Assembly: GCF_014041995.1 (NCBI RefSeq)
Contig: NZ_CP059492.1
Location: 620,001 to 684,000, forward strand
Reading direction: 5' to 3'
DNA from: Changpingibacter yushuensis
GTDB lineage: Bacteria > Actinomycetota > Actinomycetes > Actinomycetales > Actinomycetaceae
DNA: 64,000 bases
How positions within the stretch are numbered: position 1 is the first letter of the stretch; every line of letters begins with the position of its first letter. Both the position numbers and the translations under genes were made by a program. Under the pieces are notes generated by a model. It was not told where the DNA came from. It made no database searches and was given only the letters and a program-made list of their open reading frames with translations. Positions 44,639-52,578 of this stretch are shown here, in pieces.

Positions 44639-46323
44639 ATCGGACCCGATTTCTGGCGATCCTGGCGGTGGTAGCCATCGTGTTGGCGGGCTGCTCCAAC
44701 CTCCCCCGTGGCGGCGAAGTGCACGCTGTGAGCCCATCTGCCACCCAAGAAGGGGAGATCGGGCTCGTGGCCCAGCCGCCGGCATCAGGAGCTACACCTG
44801 AGCAGATTGTGGCAGGATTCTTGGCAGCATCGGCCGCGGGTCTGGATGATGATTTCGCTGTGGCACGGCAGTATCTGACCGGCACGGCCGCCTCCGATTG
44901 GAACCCGCTGGCTGAGGTGCGCGTGTATCCCGATACGCAGAATCTCCAGAGTTCTACTGAGGATTCTGGCGCTATTCGCGTTTCAGTGGGATCCATAGGA
45001 ACGCTTTCAGATGAGGGTGTGTACTCCGAATCGTCCAATGACGCGACGATCACCACGGAGTTCTCCTTAGCACGCAACTCGGATGGGGAATGGCGTATCG
45101 CTAGCCTTGAGGACGGCTTCTTCCTTTCCGAGCACCTTTTTGGTCAGCTCTATGTGGAATCCCCGCTCTACTTTCTTTCCGCCGATCAAAGCGCCTTGGT
45201 GGCAGATCTGCACTGGTACCCGCGCCGAAGCTTTGCCACACAGGCCGTTCGCGCATTGTTAGCAGGGCCCTCCGATTGGCTATCCGGGGGCGTGGGTACG
45301 GCTTTCCCAGACGGCACATCGCTCGAAAACTCTGTGACCGTTGACGATGGTGTGGCAACTGTCAACCTCTCGTCTGAGGTTTTGTCGGCCTCAGCCGAAC
45401 AGCGCGGCAAACTGCTTGCCCAGTTGCGGCGCACGCTCATCTCACTCTCTTCGATCCAACAAGTCGAGGTGACTGTCGAAGGAGCCGCACTGACGGCGTC
45501 GTCGATGCCAGATTTGTCTATCTATCCGTTCGGATCGTACGCACTTTCGGTTTTGGCGGACGGTGTTCCGGCCACGGTGTCCGATGGTGAGGCAAGTCCC
45601 GTTGTGAGTGCGAATGTGGTGGATGGGCTTGACCTGACCGCATTGGCCGTTGGCTACCAAGATTCCGGCGCCGTGTACGCCGCACTCTCCCAAGACGGCA
45701 GTACTTTGTACTCCATCGAAAGCGCAACTGACACAGTCACTGAACTTGGTAGCGGTAGCAACCTCGTTGACCCATCAATTGACGTCTATGGCTGGATTTG
45801 GAGCGGCGAGTCCATCGGCCAAGGTTCTGTTACCGCTTATCAGGCCGGATCAAGTGATGGCATCTCCGTCACTGCGTCGTGGCTGAAGGGTGTCACAATT
45901 ACCGGCATTGCGGTATCCCGCGAGGGGAGCCGAGTAATCGTTGTGTGCGATGTGGGTGGCGATACCGTGGTGTATGCATCCTCCATCACCCGTGATGGCG
46001 ACGGAGTCCCATCGAGCCTGAACGAACCGGTCCAGATTGCCCAACGCCTCGCAACAGTTACCGATGTCTCGTGGATGAGCGCTACTGATCTGGTGGTGCT
46101 CGGAACCTCTGCGGCCGGTTCTGAGACTGGCCTATACAGGCTTCCAATCGGCGGTCCAATGGAGAGGCTGGCCTCGCCATCGTCCCCGATCCAGATTGTC
46201 ACCTCCGGGCGGGATGAACAGTCTATTGCGGGAGTCACCTCCGCTGGTGTGGTGATCGGACGCAGTGGTGGTGCCTGGAGGTCGCTCATCACAGATGTGA
46301 CGTGGGCTGCCTATCCGGGATGA
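44635..46323 (+). CDS. lpqB: Lipoprotein LpqB, partner of MtrAB
   Basis: 562 residues. A lipoprotein signal (LAILAVVAIVLAGCSNLP, lipobox LAGC with Cys at residue 20) is followed by a GerMN-like domain (about 190-290; LLAGPSDWLSGGVGTAFPDG) and a C-terminal beta-propeller-like region. In other actinobacteria LpqB binds the MtrB sensor domain and tunes MtrA output. GTG 44635 overlaps the mtrB stop, completing an operon with two four-base overlaps. Confidence 0.94.
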   Translation: MNRTRFLAILAVVAIVLAGCSNLPRGGEVHAVSPSATQEGEIGLVAQPPASGATPEQIVAGFLAASAAGLDDDFAVARQYLTGTAASDWNPLAEVRVYPDTQNLQSSTEDSGAIRVSVGSIGTLSDEGVYSESSNDATITTEFSLARNSDGEWRIASLEDGFFLSEHLFGQLYVESPLYFLSADQSALVADLHWYPRRSFATQAVRALLAGPSDWLSGGVGTAFPDGTSLENSVTVDDGVATVNLSSEVLSASAEQRGKLLAQLRRTLISLSSIQQVEVTVEGAALTASSMPDLSIYPFGSYALSVLADGVPATVSDGEASPVVSANVVDGLDLTALAVGYQDSGAVYAALSQDGSTLYSIESATDTVTELGSGSNLVDPSIDVYGWIWSGESIGQGSVTAYQAGSSDGISVTASWLKGVTITGIAVSREGSRVIVVCDVGGDTVVYASSITRDGDGVPSSLNEPVQIAQRLATVTDVSWMSATDLVVLGTSAAGSETGLYRLPIGGPMERLASPSSPIQIVTSGRDEQSIAGVTSAGVVIGRSGGAWRSLITDVTWAAYPG

Positions 46324-46562
46324 TTCCCGCAGTACTTATCGCGGCGTGTTCCGGAGCGTCGTGTGTCGTTCGCATCCCACGGCATCTCTGGTGGCTCGCG
46401 TTCCACAGGTTCGTTACCGCCTGCGCTTTGCCGCGCCTTTCGTAGTTTGCGTTCCACGGCATCTCTGGTGGCTCGCGTTCCACAGACATGCTCGGAATCA
46501 TGCGCGGGGATCACGTGTGCACATCTTCGCTCAATCGCGGCGGACTCAAACACAATCGTTCT
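46324..46562. repeat. Intergenic region with a 32-bp direct repeat
   Basis: An identical 32-base sequence starting CCACGGCATCTCTGGTGG occurs at 46377-46408 and 46454-46485, separated by 45 bases. GTTCCAC occurs at the ends of the copies. No open frame in it looks like a gene. CACAAT at 46551-46556 is a possible -10 for comF. Confidence 0.85.
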
Positions 46563-47402
46563 ATGGGTGTATCGGGGTATCTTGCGGAGCTAGCTGATGT
46601 GGTGTTTCCGCGGTGGTGTGCGGGGTGTGGGGAATGGGACTGCTTCCTGTGTGATCCGTGCGCAGCGGCGTTGGCCGGCCCGTGGCGTGATGTAGCAGTT
46701 CAAGCTCCCTACCTCCAGTTGGTCGCATCCCCTGAAGGAACTGAGCGCTATGCACCCTCGTTTGAATCTCGCTTTCCCGTCTTCGCGATGGCTCCTTACG
46801 AACTCCCACAACGCGGTGTGGTTCTAACGTGGAAGAACACCGTTAATCGCGGCCTCACAGAGGCAATCTGCGCGCTATTCGCACAACGTGTGGAAGAGCT
46901 GGTGCCGCGCGCGGATTCGCGGAAGGTCAGCTCTTCCGGCAGACCGGAGGATAGTTCAGCTGCGTTGCAACTGCCGGCGTTGGGCAAAGGTGGAGTGGAT
47001 GTGGTGCCGGCACCTTCTCGATTCACGCGCATACATGACGGACGCTTTGTGGCGGGATCACTCGCGCAGGCAGCATGCGAAGGTTTGCAGGCTGGTGGCA
47101 TTGAGGCACGCTACAACGCGGCGTTGCGCTCGCGGGGAGCGCGCGGTGATGGATTGCTTGCCGCACGAAGGTCGAAGACGCGGGGGATCGGATTGAAGCG
47201 CGGCAGTCGCGTTTCGCATTCAACGATTGTGGTAGACGATGTCGTCACTACGGGTGCGACTCTAGCGGGTGCAGCCAATGCAATCGAAGGCGGTGGCGGC
47301 CATGTGGTGGCAGCAATCGTCCTGTTAGCCGCGCGGGATCCCCGCGATACCGGCCGTGCCAACGCACACAATGTCTCCCGAAGCCAGCGTGACAAGCCAT
47401 AA
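46563..47402 (+). CDS. ComF family phosphoribosyltransferase-like protein
   Basis: 279 residues. An N-terminal zinc-finger-like block (FPRWCAGCGEWDCFLCDPC: CxxC and CxxC) and a C-terminal type I phosphoribosyltransferase fold with the PRPP loop TIVVDDVVTTGATLAGAA. ComF proteins assist DNA uptake in competent bacteria, but homologues are widespread in species with no known competence. ATG 46563 is six bases after CACAAT and lacks a ribosome site; in-frame codons further upstream fall in the repeat region. Confidence 0.88.
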   Translation: MGVSGYLAELADVVFPRWCAGCGEWDCFLCDPCAAALAGPWRDVAVQAPYLQLVASPEGTERYAPSFESRFPVFAMAPYELPQRGVVLTWKNTVNRGLTEAICALFAQRVEELVPRADSRKVSSSGRPEDSSAALQLPALGKGGVDVVPAPSRFTRIHDGRFVAGSLAQAACEGLQAGGIEARYNAALRSRGARGDGLLAARRSKTRGIGLKRGSRVSHSTIVVDDVVTTGATLAGAANAIEGGGGHVVAAIVLLAARDPRDTGRANAHNVSRSQRDKP

Positions 47403-47600
47403 GCGAAATACTGAAAGAATGCCGAGCAAACTTCGGTCTACGGTGAACTTCTGACCTGTGATTGGGCTAACATTGAGCCAACAAAGCCAGCAGGCTCCGG
47501 TCGGGCAATCGGCCCAATGGGGACTCAAGGGGGTGGTCGTCTCAGGCATGCGTGAGAAGCACAGCATGACATCTATTAGATTGAACCTGAGGAGGGCATC
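47403..47600 (+). promoter_or_regulatory. Leader region of hpf
   Basis: Contains TAACAT (47468-47473) and an AT-rich CTATTAGATTG near 47572-47584 as possible -10 boxes, and GGAGG just before the hpf GTG. No stress-sigma consensus was recognised with confidence. Confidence 0.3.
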
Positions 47601-48230
47601 GTGGAGATTGTTGTAAAGGGTCGGAACGCTGAAGTGTCTGACCGATTCCGCGGGCACGTAGAAGAAAAGCTCCAGAAGATCGAACAGTTCGCCCCACGCG
47701 CACAGCGCGTGGATGTGGAAGTTACTCACGAACCAAATCCGGCGCAGGCCGAAACTTCCGAGCGCATTGAGATCACAATCCGTGACAAAGGCCCGGTCAT
47801 CCGCGCAGAAGCCGCGGCGTCTGACCGATATGGCGCTTTGGACCTTGCAATGGGAAAGCTCATCGAACGCTTGCGCCGGGTGCGCGATCGTCGCAAGGAG
47901 CATCCGCGGCGTGAGAACGTGGCGGAGCCGTTGAACCTGACGCCAGAAGACGTGAATATTCCCCAGCAGAAGGTTGAGCGTGACGAAAAGCGCGTGCCTT
48001 CAGAACCGGGCGAAGCAGTTGAGACGCAGCTCGGTGATTCACCAGTCGTGGTTCGCCAGAAGCTTTACGAGGCCGCACCAATGTCCATTGATCAAGCTCT
48101 CTATGAAATGGAGCTAGTGGGGCACCCGTTCTACCTGTTCATCGACGAGGAGACCAAGCAACCGTGCGCGGTCTACCATCGGCACGGATGGACATATGGC
48201 GTGATTCGGCTGGACGCGGAAGTGCAATAA
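47601..48230 (+). CDS. hpf: Ribosome hibernation promoting factor, long form
   Basis: 209 residues. The N-terminal S30AE domain (1-105: MEIVVKGRNAEVSDRFRGHV, ERIEITIRDKGPVIRAEA, LIERLRRVRDRRKEH) binds the 30S decoding region; a linker (105-145) leads to the C-terminal dimerisation domain (150-209: SIDQALYEMELVGHPFYLFI, AVYHRHGWTYGVIRL) that joins two ribosomes into inactive 100S particles. GTG 47601 has GGAGG seven bases upstream. Confidence 0.94.
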   Translation: MEIVVKGRNAEVSDRFRGHVEEKLQKIEQFAPRAQRVDVEVTHEPNPAQAETSERIEITIRDKGPVIRAEAAASDRYGALDLAMGKLIERLRRVRDRRKEHPRRENVAEPLNLTPEDVNIPQQKVERDEKRVPSEPGEAVETQLGDSPVVVRQKLYEAAPMSIDQALYEMELVGHPFYLFIDEETKQPCAVYHRHGWTYGVIRLDAEVQ

Positions 48231-48254
48231 CCCTCCAATGACCCGAAGAAAGCA

Positions 48255-48286
48255 GTGGACGGCAGTGAATCATCACTGCCGTCCAC
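48255..48286 (+). terminator. Intrinsic terminator after hpf
   Basis: Fourteen-base perfect arms (48255-48268, 48273-48286) with a four-base loop, followed by CTGCGTTTC. Confidence 0.8.
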
Positions 48287-48331
48287 CTGCGTTTCACCAC
48301 ACATCCCTGTGGGAGTGGGACGTTGCCCCGC

Positions 48332-48337
48332 TATGAT
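48332..48337 (+). promoter_or_regulatory. -10 box TATGAT for the ferredoxin-NADP reductase gene
   Basis: TATGAT predicts a start near 48344 and a leader of about 25 bases with AAGGGA ahead of GTG 48369. Confidence 0.5.
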
Positions 48338-48368
48338 GGGTCTCGTTGTGCGCAACGAAGGGAATACT

Positions 48369-49751
48369 GTGACAGACCGTCATTTCAACGTCGCCGTTGT
48401 CGGCGCTGGCCCCGCCGGAATCTACGCATCGGACATTTTGTCTAAGTCCGAACTCGATGTCTCCATTGACCTTTTCGAGAGGCTCCCCGCACCCTACGGA
48501 TTGGTGCGCTACGGAGTTGCTCCGGATCATCCACGGATTAAGGCCATCATCAATGCCCTCTACAACATCCTGCAGAGGGGTGACATTCAACTTCACGGAA
48601 ACGTCAACATCGGCACTGACGTCACACTGAGTGAGCTACATGACTACTACGACGCAGTCATTCTGGCTACAGGTGCAGACCAAGATGCCGCGCTGGACAT
48701 TCCGGGTATTGACCTTCCCGCAAGCTATGGTGCGGCGGACTTCGTCTCCTGGTATGACGGGCACCCAGACTACCCGCGCACGTGGCCACTCGAAGCTAAG
48801 GAAGTTGCAGTTATCGGAGTGGGGAATGTAGCTCTCGATGTGGCGCGCATCCTCGCCAAGCATCCAGACGATCTTATGGAGACTGAGATCCCGGCAAACG
48901 TTGTGGAAGGGCTACGCTCATCCAACGTCACCGATGTCCATGTGTTCGGCCGCCGTGGGCCCGCTCAGGTGAAGTTCACTCCCATGGAGCTGCGAGAGCT
49001 CGGGCACGTACCCGACGTCGACATCGTCGTCGATCCCGAAGATTTCCAGTACGACGAAGCTTCCGAAGAAGCGGTTCAGCAATCCAAGATGACCAAGCAG
49101 GTAGTGGAGCAGCTGACCAACTGGGTGTTCCAAGAACCGGAAGACCTCACGGCCTCCCACCGCATACACATCCACATGATGCAGCAGCCCGTTGAAGTGT
49201 TGGGCACTGACAAGGTTGAAGGTATCCGCATGGAGCGCACAGAGCTGCAAGGCGATGGCTCGGTCAAGGGTACGGGTGAGTTTATCGACTACCCGGTTCA
49301 GGCGGTCTACCGTGCGGTGGGCTACGCCTCCTCGCCTGTTCCTGGTGCGCCATTCGATGCCAAGCGGCACGTGGTACCAAACGTGGGTGGACGCGTGGAA
49401 CGGGACGGCAAGACGGTAGATGGGCTCTACGCCACTGGATGGATTAAGCGAGGGCCAATTGGCCTCATCGGCTCAACTAAGTCAGACGCGCAGGAAACGA
49501 TCTCGAATCTGGTAGAAGACGCCAATGCGGGTCTCCTAGCTCCCACGGGTCCTGGCACTGGAGCAGACGGCATGTTCGATCTGCTCGAGAAGCGCGGAGT
49601 GCGCTACACCTCATGGCGCGGATGGGAGCTCTTGGAAGCCTATGAGATGCAGCTCGGGCAGGCAGAAGGGCGCGAACGCATCAAGGTGGTTGAGCGCGAG
49701 ACCATGACTGCAATCTCCCGCGGGGAAGAACACAACGGCAAGCTCTACTGA
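48369..49751 (+). CDS. fprA: FprA-type ferredoxin/NADP(H) oxidoreductase
   Basis: A 460-residue flavoenzyme. The FAD site is NVAVVGAGPAGIYASDIL, then LPAPYGLVRYGVAPDHPRIK (FprA/adrenodoxin reductase signature), ILATGADQDAALDIPG, NADP site VAVIGVGNVALDVARILAKH, RRGPAQVKFTPMELREL, and the C-terminal GLYATGWIKRGPIGLIGSTK. It moves electrons between NADPH and ferredoxin. GTG 48369 has AAGGGA five bases upstream. Its last 16 bases are duplicated downstream across the stop codon. Confidence 0.93.
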   Translation: MTDRHFNVAVVGAGPAGIYASDILSKSELDVSIDLFERLPAPYGLVRYGVAPDHPRIKAIINALYNILQRGDIQLHGNVNIGTDVTLSELHDYYDAVILATGADQDAALDIPGIDLPASYGAADFVSWYDGHPDYPRTWPLEAKEVAVIGVGNVALDVARILAKHPDDLMETEIPANVVEGLRSSNVTDVHVFGRRGPAQVKFTPMELRELGHVPDVDIVVDPEDFQYDEASEEAVQQSKMTKQVVEQLTNWVFQEPEDLTASHRIHIHMMQQPVEVLGTDKVEGIRMERTELQGDGSVKGTGEFIDYPVQAVYRAVGYASSPVPGAPFDAKRHVVPNVGGRVERDGKTVDGLYATGWIKRGPIGLIGSTKSDAQETISNLVEDANAGLLAPTGPGTGADGMFDLLEKRGVRYTSWRGWELLEAYEMQLGQAEGRERIKVVERETMTAISRGEEHNGKLY

Positions 49752-49766
49752 CGGCAAGCTCTACTG
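49735..49766. repeat. 16-bp tandem duplication spanning the fprA stop codon
   Basis: ACGGCAAGCTCTACTG occurs twice, at 49735-49750 and 49751-49766. The first copy supplies the TG of the TGA stop; the second carries another TGA in a different frame. Confidence 0.9.
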
Positions 49767-49790
49767 AGAGCTCAACCTAGATCGAACTGA

Positions 49791-49840
49791 GAGAGTGGGC
49801 GGGTAGGGACGGTGGACACCGTCCCTACCCGCCCACTCTC
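49791..49840. terminator. 24-bp perfect inverted repeat, bidirectional terminator
   Basis: Arms at 49791-49814 and 49817-49840 pair over all 24 bases with only two bases between. It separates the convergent fprA and yajQ genes. There is no strong T tract on either side. Confidence 0.8.
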
Positions 49841-49940
49841 CCTCTGCCATGGTAAAGGCGTGTCCCGTAGTGATCAGGCGCGTCCCGTAGCTCGCGCCGG
49901 TGCCCGCCGCGCAGGTTGACCACGTGGCTCAGGGTGGATC

Positions 49941-50435
49941 TCAGCGGTAGTTCTGGAACTGGAGCGCGCAATCCACATCGGCGCCCTTGAGCAGGGCTAT
50001 AGCGGCCTGAAGATCATCGCGCGACTTCGACGAGACGCGAAGCTCCTCACCCTGGATTTGAACCTTGACTCCCTTAGGACCTTCGTCGCGAACGAGCTTT
50101 GAGAGTTTCTTCGCATTTTCCTTGCTCAGGCCCTTCTTCAGGTGCCCCTCTAGGCGGTACTCCTTGCCAGATGCTTTGGGTTCGCCGTCGCCAATATCCA
50201 CAGACTTGATGGAGACTCCGCGGCGCGTCAACTTGGAAATGAGCACATCCCACACGGCCAAGCAACGTTCCGGCGCGTTAGCAACCATTGTGATGGTCTC
50301 ACCTGCCAGTGTGATCGAAGCTCCCACGTTCTTGAAGTCGTAGCGTTGGGCGATCTCTTTTGCTGCCTGGTTGACTGCGTTGTCCACCTCCTGCATGTCG
50401 TATTCGGAAACAACGTCAAATGATGAGTCAGCCAT
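49941..50435 (-). CDS. yajQ: YajQ family nucleotide-binding protein
   Basis: 164 residues of the YajQ/DUF520 family: [51 protein letters not shown] and [20 protein letters not shown]. Some members bind cyclic di-GMP; in others the ligand is unknown. ATG 50435 has AAGGGA six bases upstream; in-frame codons further upstream would run toward the tRNA region without a site. Confidence 0.94.
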   Translation of the reverse strand: MADSSFDVVSEYDMQEVDNAVNQAAKEIAQRYDFKNVGASITLAGETITMVANAPERCLAVWDVLISKLTRRGVSIKSVDIGDGEPKASGKEYRLEGHLKKGLSKENAKKLSKLVRDEGPKGVKVQIQGEELRVSSKSRDDLQAAIALLKGADVDCALQFQNYR

Positions 50436-50642
50436 TATGTCCCTTCTGGATCCAAAGCCCGGCATCCTCAGGTAATCCGGGGGAGCAAGGCACTGATACA
50501 CGTAGCCTCGAGCGTGCAGGGCTTTCGGCGTTCACACCAAAAAAGCCACGTGCGTCACACGAGTGTCGGTCAGTTTGACAGTCTACGGGTGCAAGCTGCT
50601 AATCTCATCTGGCAGCGATGCGGTACTTCCCGCTCGCAGCAA

Positions 50643-50724
50643 GGCGGGTTTCCCGAGCGGCCAAAGGGAACTGACTGTAAATCAGTCGCTGTAAGCTTCG
50701 CAGGTTCGAATCCTGCACCCGCCA
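50643..50724 (+). tRNA. tRNA-Tyr (GTA)
   Basis: Acceptor GGCGGGT pairs with ACCCGCC. Anticodon GTA sits in the loop of CTGACTGTAAATCAG, with a long variable arm (class II) and T arm GCAGGTTCGAATCCTGC. CCA is not encoded. Confidence 0.95.
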
Positions 50725-50835
50725 CTGGTTCGGTTTTCCGAGTCGCCGTCTAATGGCGGGCGTGATTGGCTTCACTTGGAGTTCTGCTTTTCCACCTTGG
50801 ATCAGCGCGGTCTTCTTGCTAAGCTTATCCGCGTT

Positions 50836-50908
50836 GCCCCGATAGCTCAGTCGGCAGAGCGTCTCCATGGTAAGGAGAAGGTCAAGGGTTCGATTCCCTT
50901 TCGGGGCT
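50836..50908 (+). tRNA. tRNA-Thr (GGT)
   Basis: Acceptor GCCCCGA pairs with TCGGGGC. Anticodon stem TCTCC/GGAGA carries the loop ATGGTAA (anticodon GGT). The T arm is AAGGGTTCGATTCCCTT. Confidence 0.95.
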
Positions 50909-50937
50909 CCATCGCTGCTCACAAGGCAGCGAGATGA

Positions 50938-51011
50938 GGCGGGGTAGCTCAGTTGGTCAGAGCGCACGACTCATAATCGTGAGGTCGCGGGTTCAAACCC
51001 CGCCCCCGCTA
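50938..51011 (+). tRNA. tRNA-Met (CAT), elongator type
   Basis: Acceptor GGCGGGG pairs with CCCCGCT (one G-T). The anticodon loop CTCATAA gives CAT, and the T arm is GCGGGTTCAAACCCCGC. The first-pair G-T and absence of the initiator three G-C anticodon stem favour elongator Met; a tRNA-Ile2 (modified CAT) is a less likely alternative. Confidence 0.9.
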
Positions 51012-51059
51012 CAATAGGAAGCGTCAATTCGCTTCATGCCGGACCGTGAGGAGCTAAAA

Positions 51060-51230
51060 GTGGCAAGCAAGTCTCAGGATGTTCGCCCGAAGATCACTCT
51101 CGCCTGCGAGGAGTGCAAAGAGCGCAACTACATTACAAAGAAGAACCGTCGTAACACCCCAGATCGTCTTGAACTCAAGAAGTTCTGCTCAAGGTGCAAC
51201 AAGTCGACGACGCATCGCGAGACTCGTTGA
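51060..51230 (+). CDS. rpmG: Ribosomal protein bL33
   Basis: 56 residues with two zinc-binding pairs, CEEC and CSRC (the zinc-containing C+ form), around [23 protein letters not shown] 51060 has GAGGAGCT five bases upstream. It directly follows tRNA-Thr and tRNA-Met, the usual actinobacterial order. Confidence 0.96.
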   Translation: MASKSQDVRPKITLACEECKERNYITKKNRRNTPDRLELKKFCSRCNKSTTHRETR

Positions 51231-51240
51231 GTCTTTGAGA

Positions 51241-51285
51241 GCGTTTGGACGGGGCCCGCAACGAAAGTTGCGGGCCCCGTTTGGT
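51241..51285 (+). terminator. Terminator after rpmG
   Basis: An inverted repeat with GGGGCCCGCAAC and GTTGCGGGCCCC arms (about 51251-51280) is followed by GTTTGGTTG. It sits just after the rpmG stop. Confidence 0.75.
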
Positions 51286-51335
51286 TGTGCCCGAAGAGCT
51301 CATGCCGCGGGTGATAGATCTGGCAGGCCCGCTGG

Positions 51336-51341
51336 TAGGCT
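51336..51341 (+). promoter_or_regulatory. -10 box TAGGCT of leaderless promoter for murB
   Basis: TAGGCT, six-base spacer, GTG at 51348, no ribosome-binding site. Confidence 0.6.
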
Positions 51342-51347
51342 CAACTT

Positions 51348-52523
51348 GTGAGTTGCAGTATTCCTGAGCATTCGGATGTTCCACTAGATGTTGTTCCAGC
51401 GGTTCCATCGAACCGCAGCCGCAAGGGCGCCACAACGCTGGCAGACCTCACCACGATTCGCGTAGGTGGGCCCATCAAGGAGCTCGTTGAGGCTGAGTCT
51501 GAGAAAGAGGTCATCGAATCGGTTCGCTATGCCGACGAGGAACATGTGCCGCTTCTTGTATTGGGTGGGGGTTCCAATGTTCTCGCCAACGACGCTACTT
51601 TCGAGGGCGTTGTGGTTCGGGACATGCGTTCGGAGATCACGTTGGTCCAGGAAGGTGGCTGTGAAGGGGCAAACCTGCGCGTGCTGGCTGGCACTGCGTG
51701 GGACGATGTAGTGGTCCATTCGATTGAGAACGAATGGATGGGCTTGGAGTCGCTTTCGGGAATCCCGGGCACGGTAGGCGCGGCGCCGGTTCAGAACATT
51801 GGCGCGTATGGTCAGGAGATCTCTACCTCCGTCGCGCGCGTACGGGTATGGGACCGTCAGGATCTGCGGACCCGCGAGTTTTCGATGGCTGACCTGCATT
51901 TTGGCTACCGGTCCAGCATCCTTAAGGAATCGCTCACGGATGGCTTTGGCCCGACCCCGCGATACGTCGTACTGAACGTTGATCTGCAACTACGAATTGC
52001 CTCGCTCTCAGCCCCCATCCAGTACGGCCAGTTGGCTCGCTTGCTTGGCGTAGAACCTGGAAAACGTGTGCCTTCGACCGACGTGCGTGCCGCCGTCCTA
52101 GAGTTGCGCAGGTCCAAGGGCATGGTGTTGGACGATATGGATCCCGATACGTTCTCTTGCGGGTCCTTTTTCACCAATCCGGTCTTGACTGAGGCAGAAG
52201 CCGCCGAACTACCTCCAGAGGCTCCTCGCTTCGCTGTGAGCGACCAGTCGCGTGCGATGTTGGGTGTCGCTGCTCCTACCATCCCGGGGCAAGTCAAGAC
52301 ATCTGCGGCCTGGCTCATCGACCACGCGGGATTCCCTGCAGGCTACGGCCTGCCCGCGCCCGCTGCACTTTCGACAAAGCACTGCCTTGCCCTCACAAAT
52401 CGTGGGGGAGCAACAGGCGCGGATGTGCGCGCCCTCGCCCGAACCATTCAGAGCGGAGTACATGAGGCATACGGAGTCGAGCTGCATCCAGAACCAGTCG
52501 TGTTGGGCGGTTTGGGCAGCTAG
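51348..52523 (+). CDS. murB: UDP-N-acetylmuramate dehydrogenase MurB
   Basis: A 391-residue flavoenzyme that reduces UDP-GlcNAc-enolpyruvate to UDP-MurNAc for peptidoglycan. FAD motifs: TTIRVGGPIKEL, LVLGGGSNVL, SLSGIPGTVGAAPVQNIGAY. Catalytic residues: Arg in FGYRSSIL, Ser in SCGSFFTNPVL, and Glu in the C-terminal LHPEPV. The first 30 residues precede the family start, but GTG 51348 is positioned by a TAGGCT -10 box. The stop codon lies in the first copy of a 17-bp tandem repeat. Confidence 0.95.
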   Translation: MSCSIPEHSDVPLDVVPAVPSNRSRKGATTLADLTTIRVGGPIKELVEAESEKEVIESVRYADEEHVPLLVLGGGSNVLANDATFEGVVVRDMRSEITLVQEGGCEGANLRVLAGTAWDDVVVHSIENEWMGLESLSGIPGTVGAAPVQNIGAYGQEISTSVARVRVWDRQDLRTREFSMADLHFGYRSSILKESLTDGFGPTPRYVVLNVDLQLRIASLSAPIQYGQLARLLGVEPGKRVPSTDVRAAVLELRRSKGMVLDDMDPDTFSCGSFFTNPVLTEAEAAELPPEAPRFAVSDQSRAMLGVAAPTIPGQVKTSAAWLIDHAGFPAGYGLPAPAALSTKHCLALTNRGGATGADVRALARTIQSGVHEAYGVELHPEPVVLGGLGS

Positions 52524-52578
52524 TGCGAGCTGGCAGCTAGTGCGAGCCGGCAGCTAGTGCGAGCGAGCAACTAGTTCT
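52515..52578. repeat. 17-bp tandem repeat spanning the murB and add stop codons
   Basis: GGCAGCTAGTGCGAGCN occurs at 52515-52531, 52532-52548 and 52549-52565, with a partial diverged copy from 52566. The first copy holds the murB TAG (52521-52523) and the last holds the add TAG on the other strand (52571-52573). The CTAG core is a stop on both strands. Confidence 0.92.

Noticed and set aside
46377-46485. Possible CRISPR remnant or insertion-sequence ends
   Set aside because: Only two direct copies, no inverted terminal repeats, no transposase and no cas genes.
46563-47402. Evidence of natural competence from a ComF protein
   Set aside because: ComF-like phosphoribosyltransferases are common in bacteria with no competence genes, and no other uptake genes are in the window.
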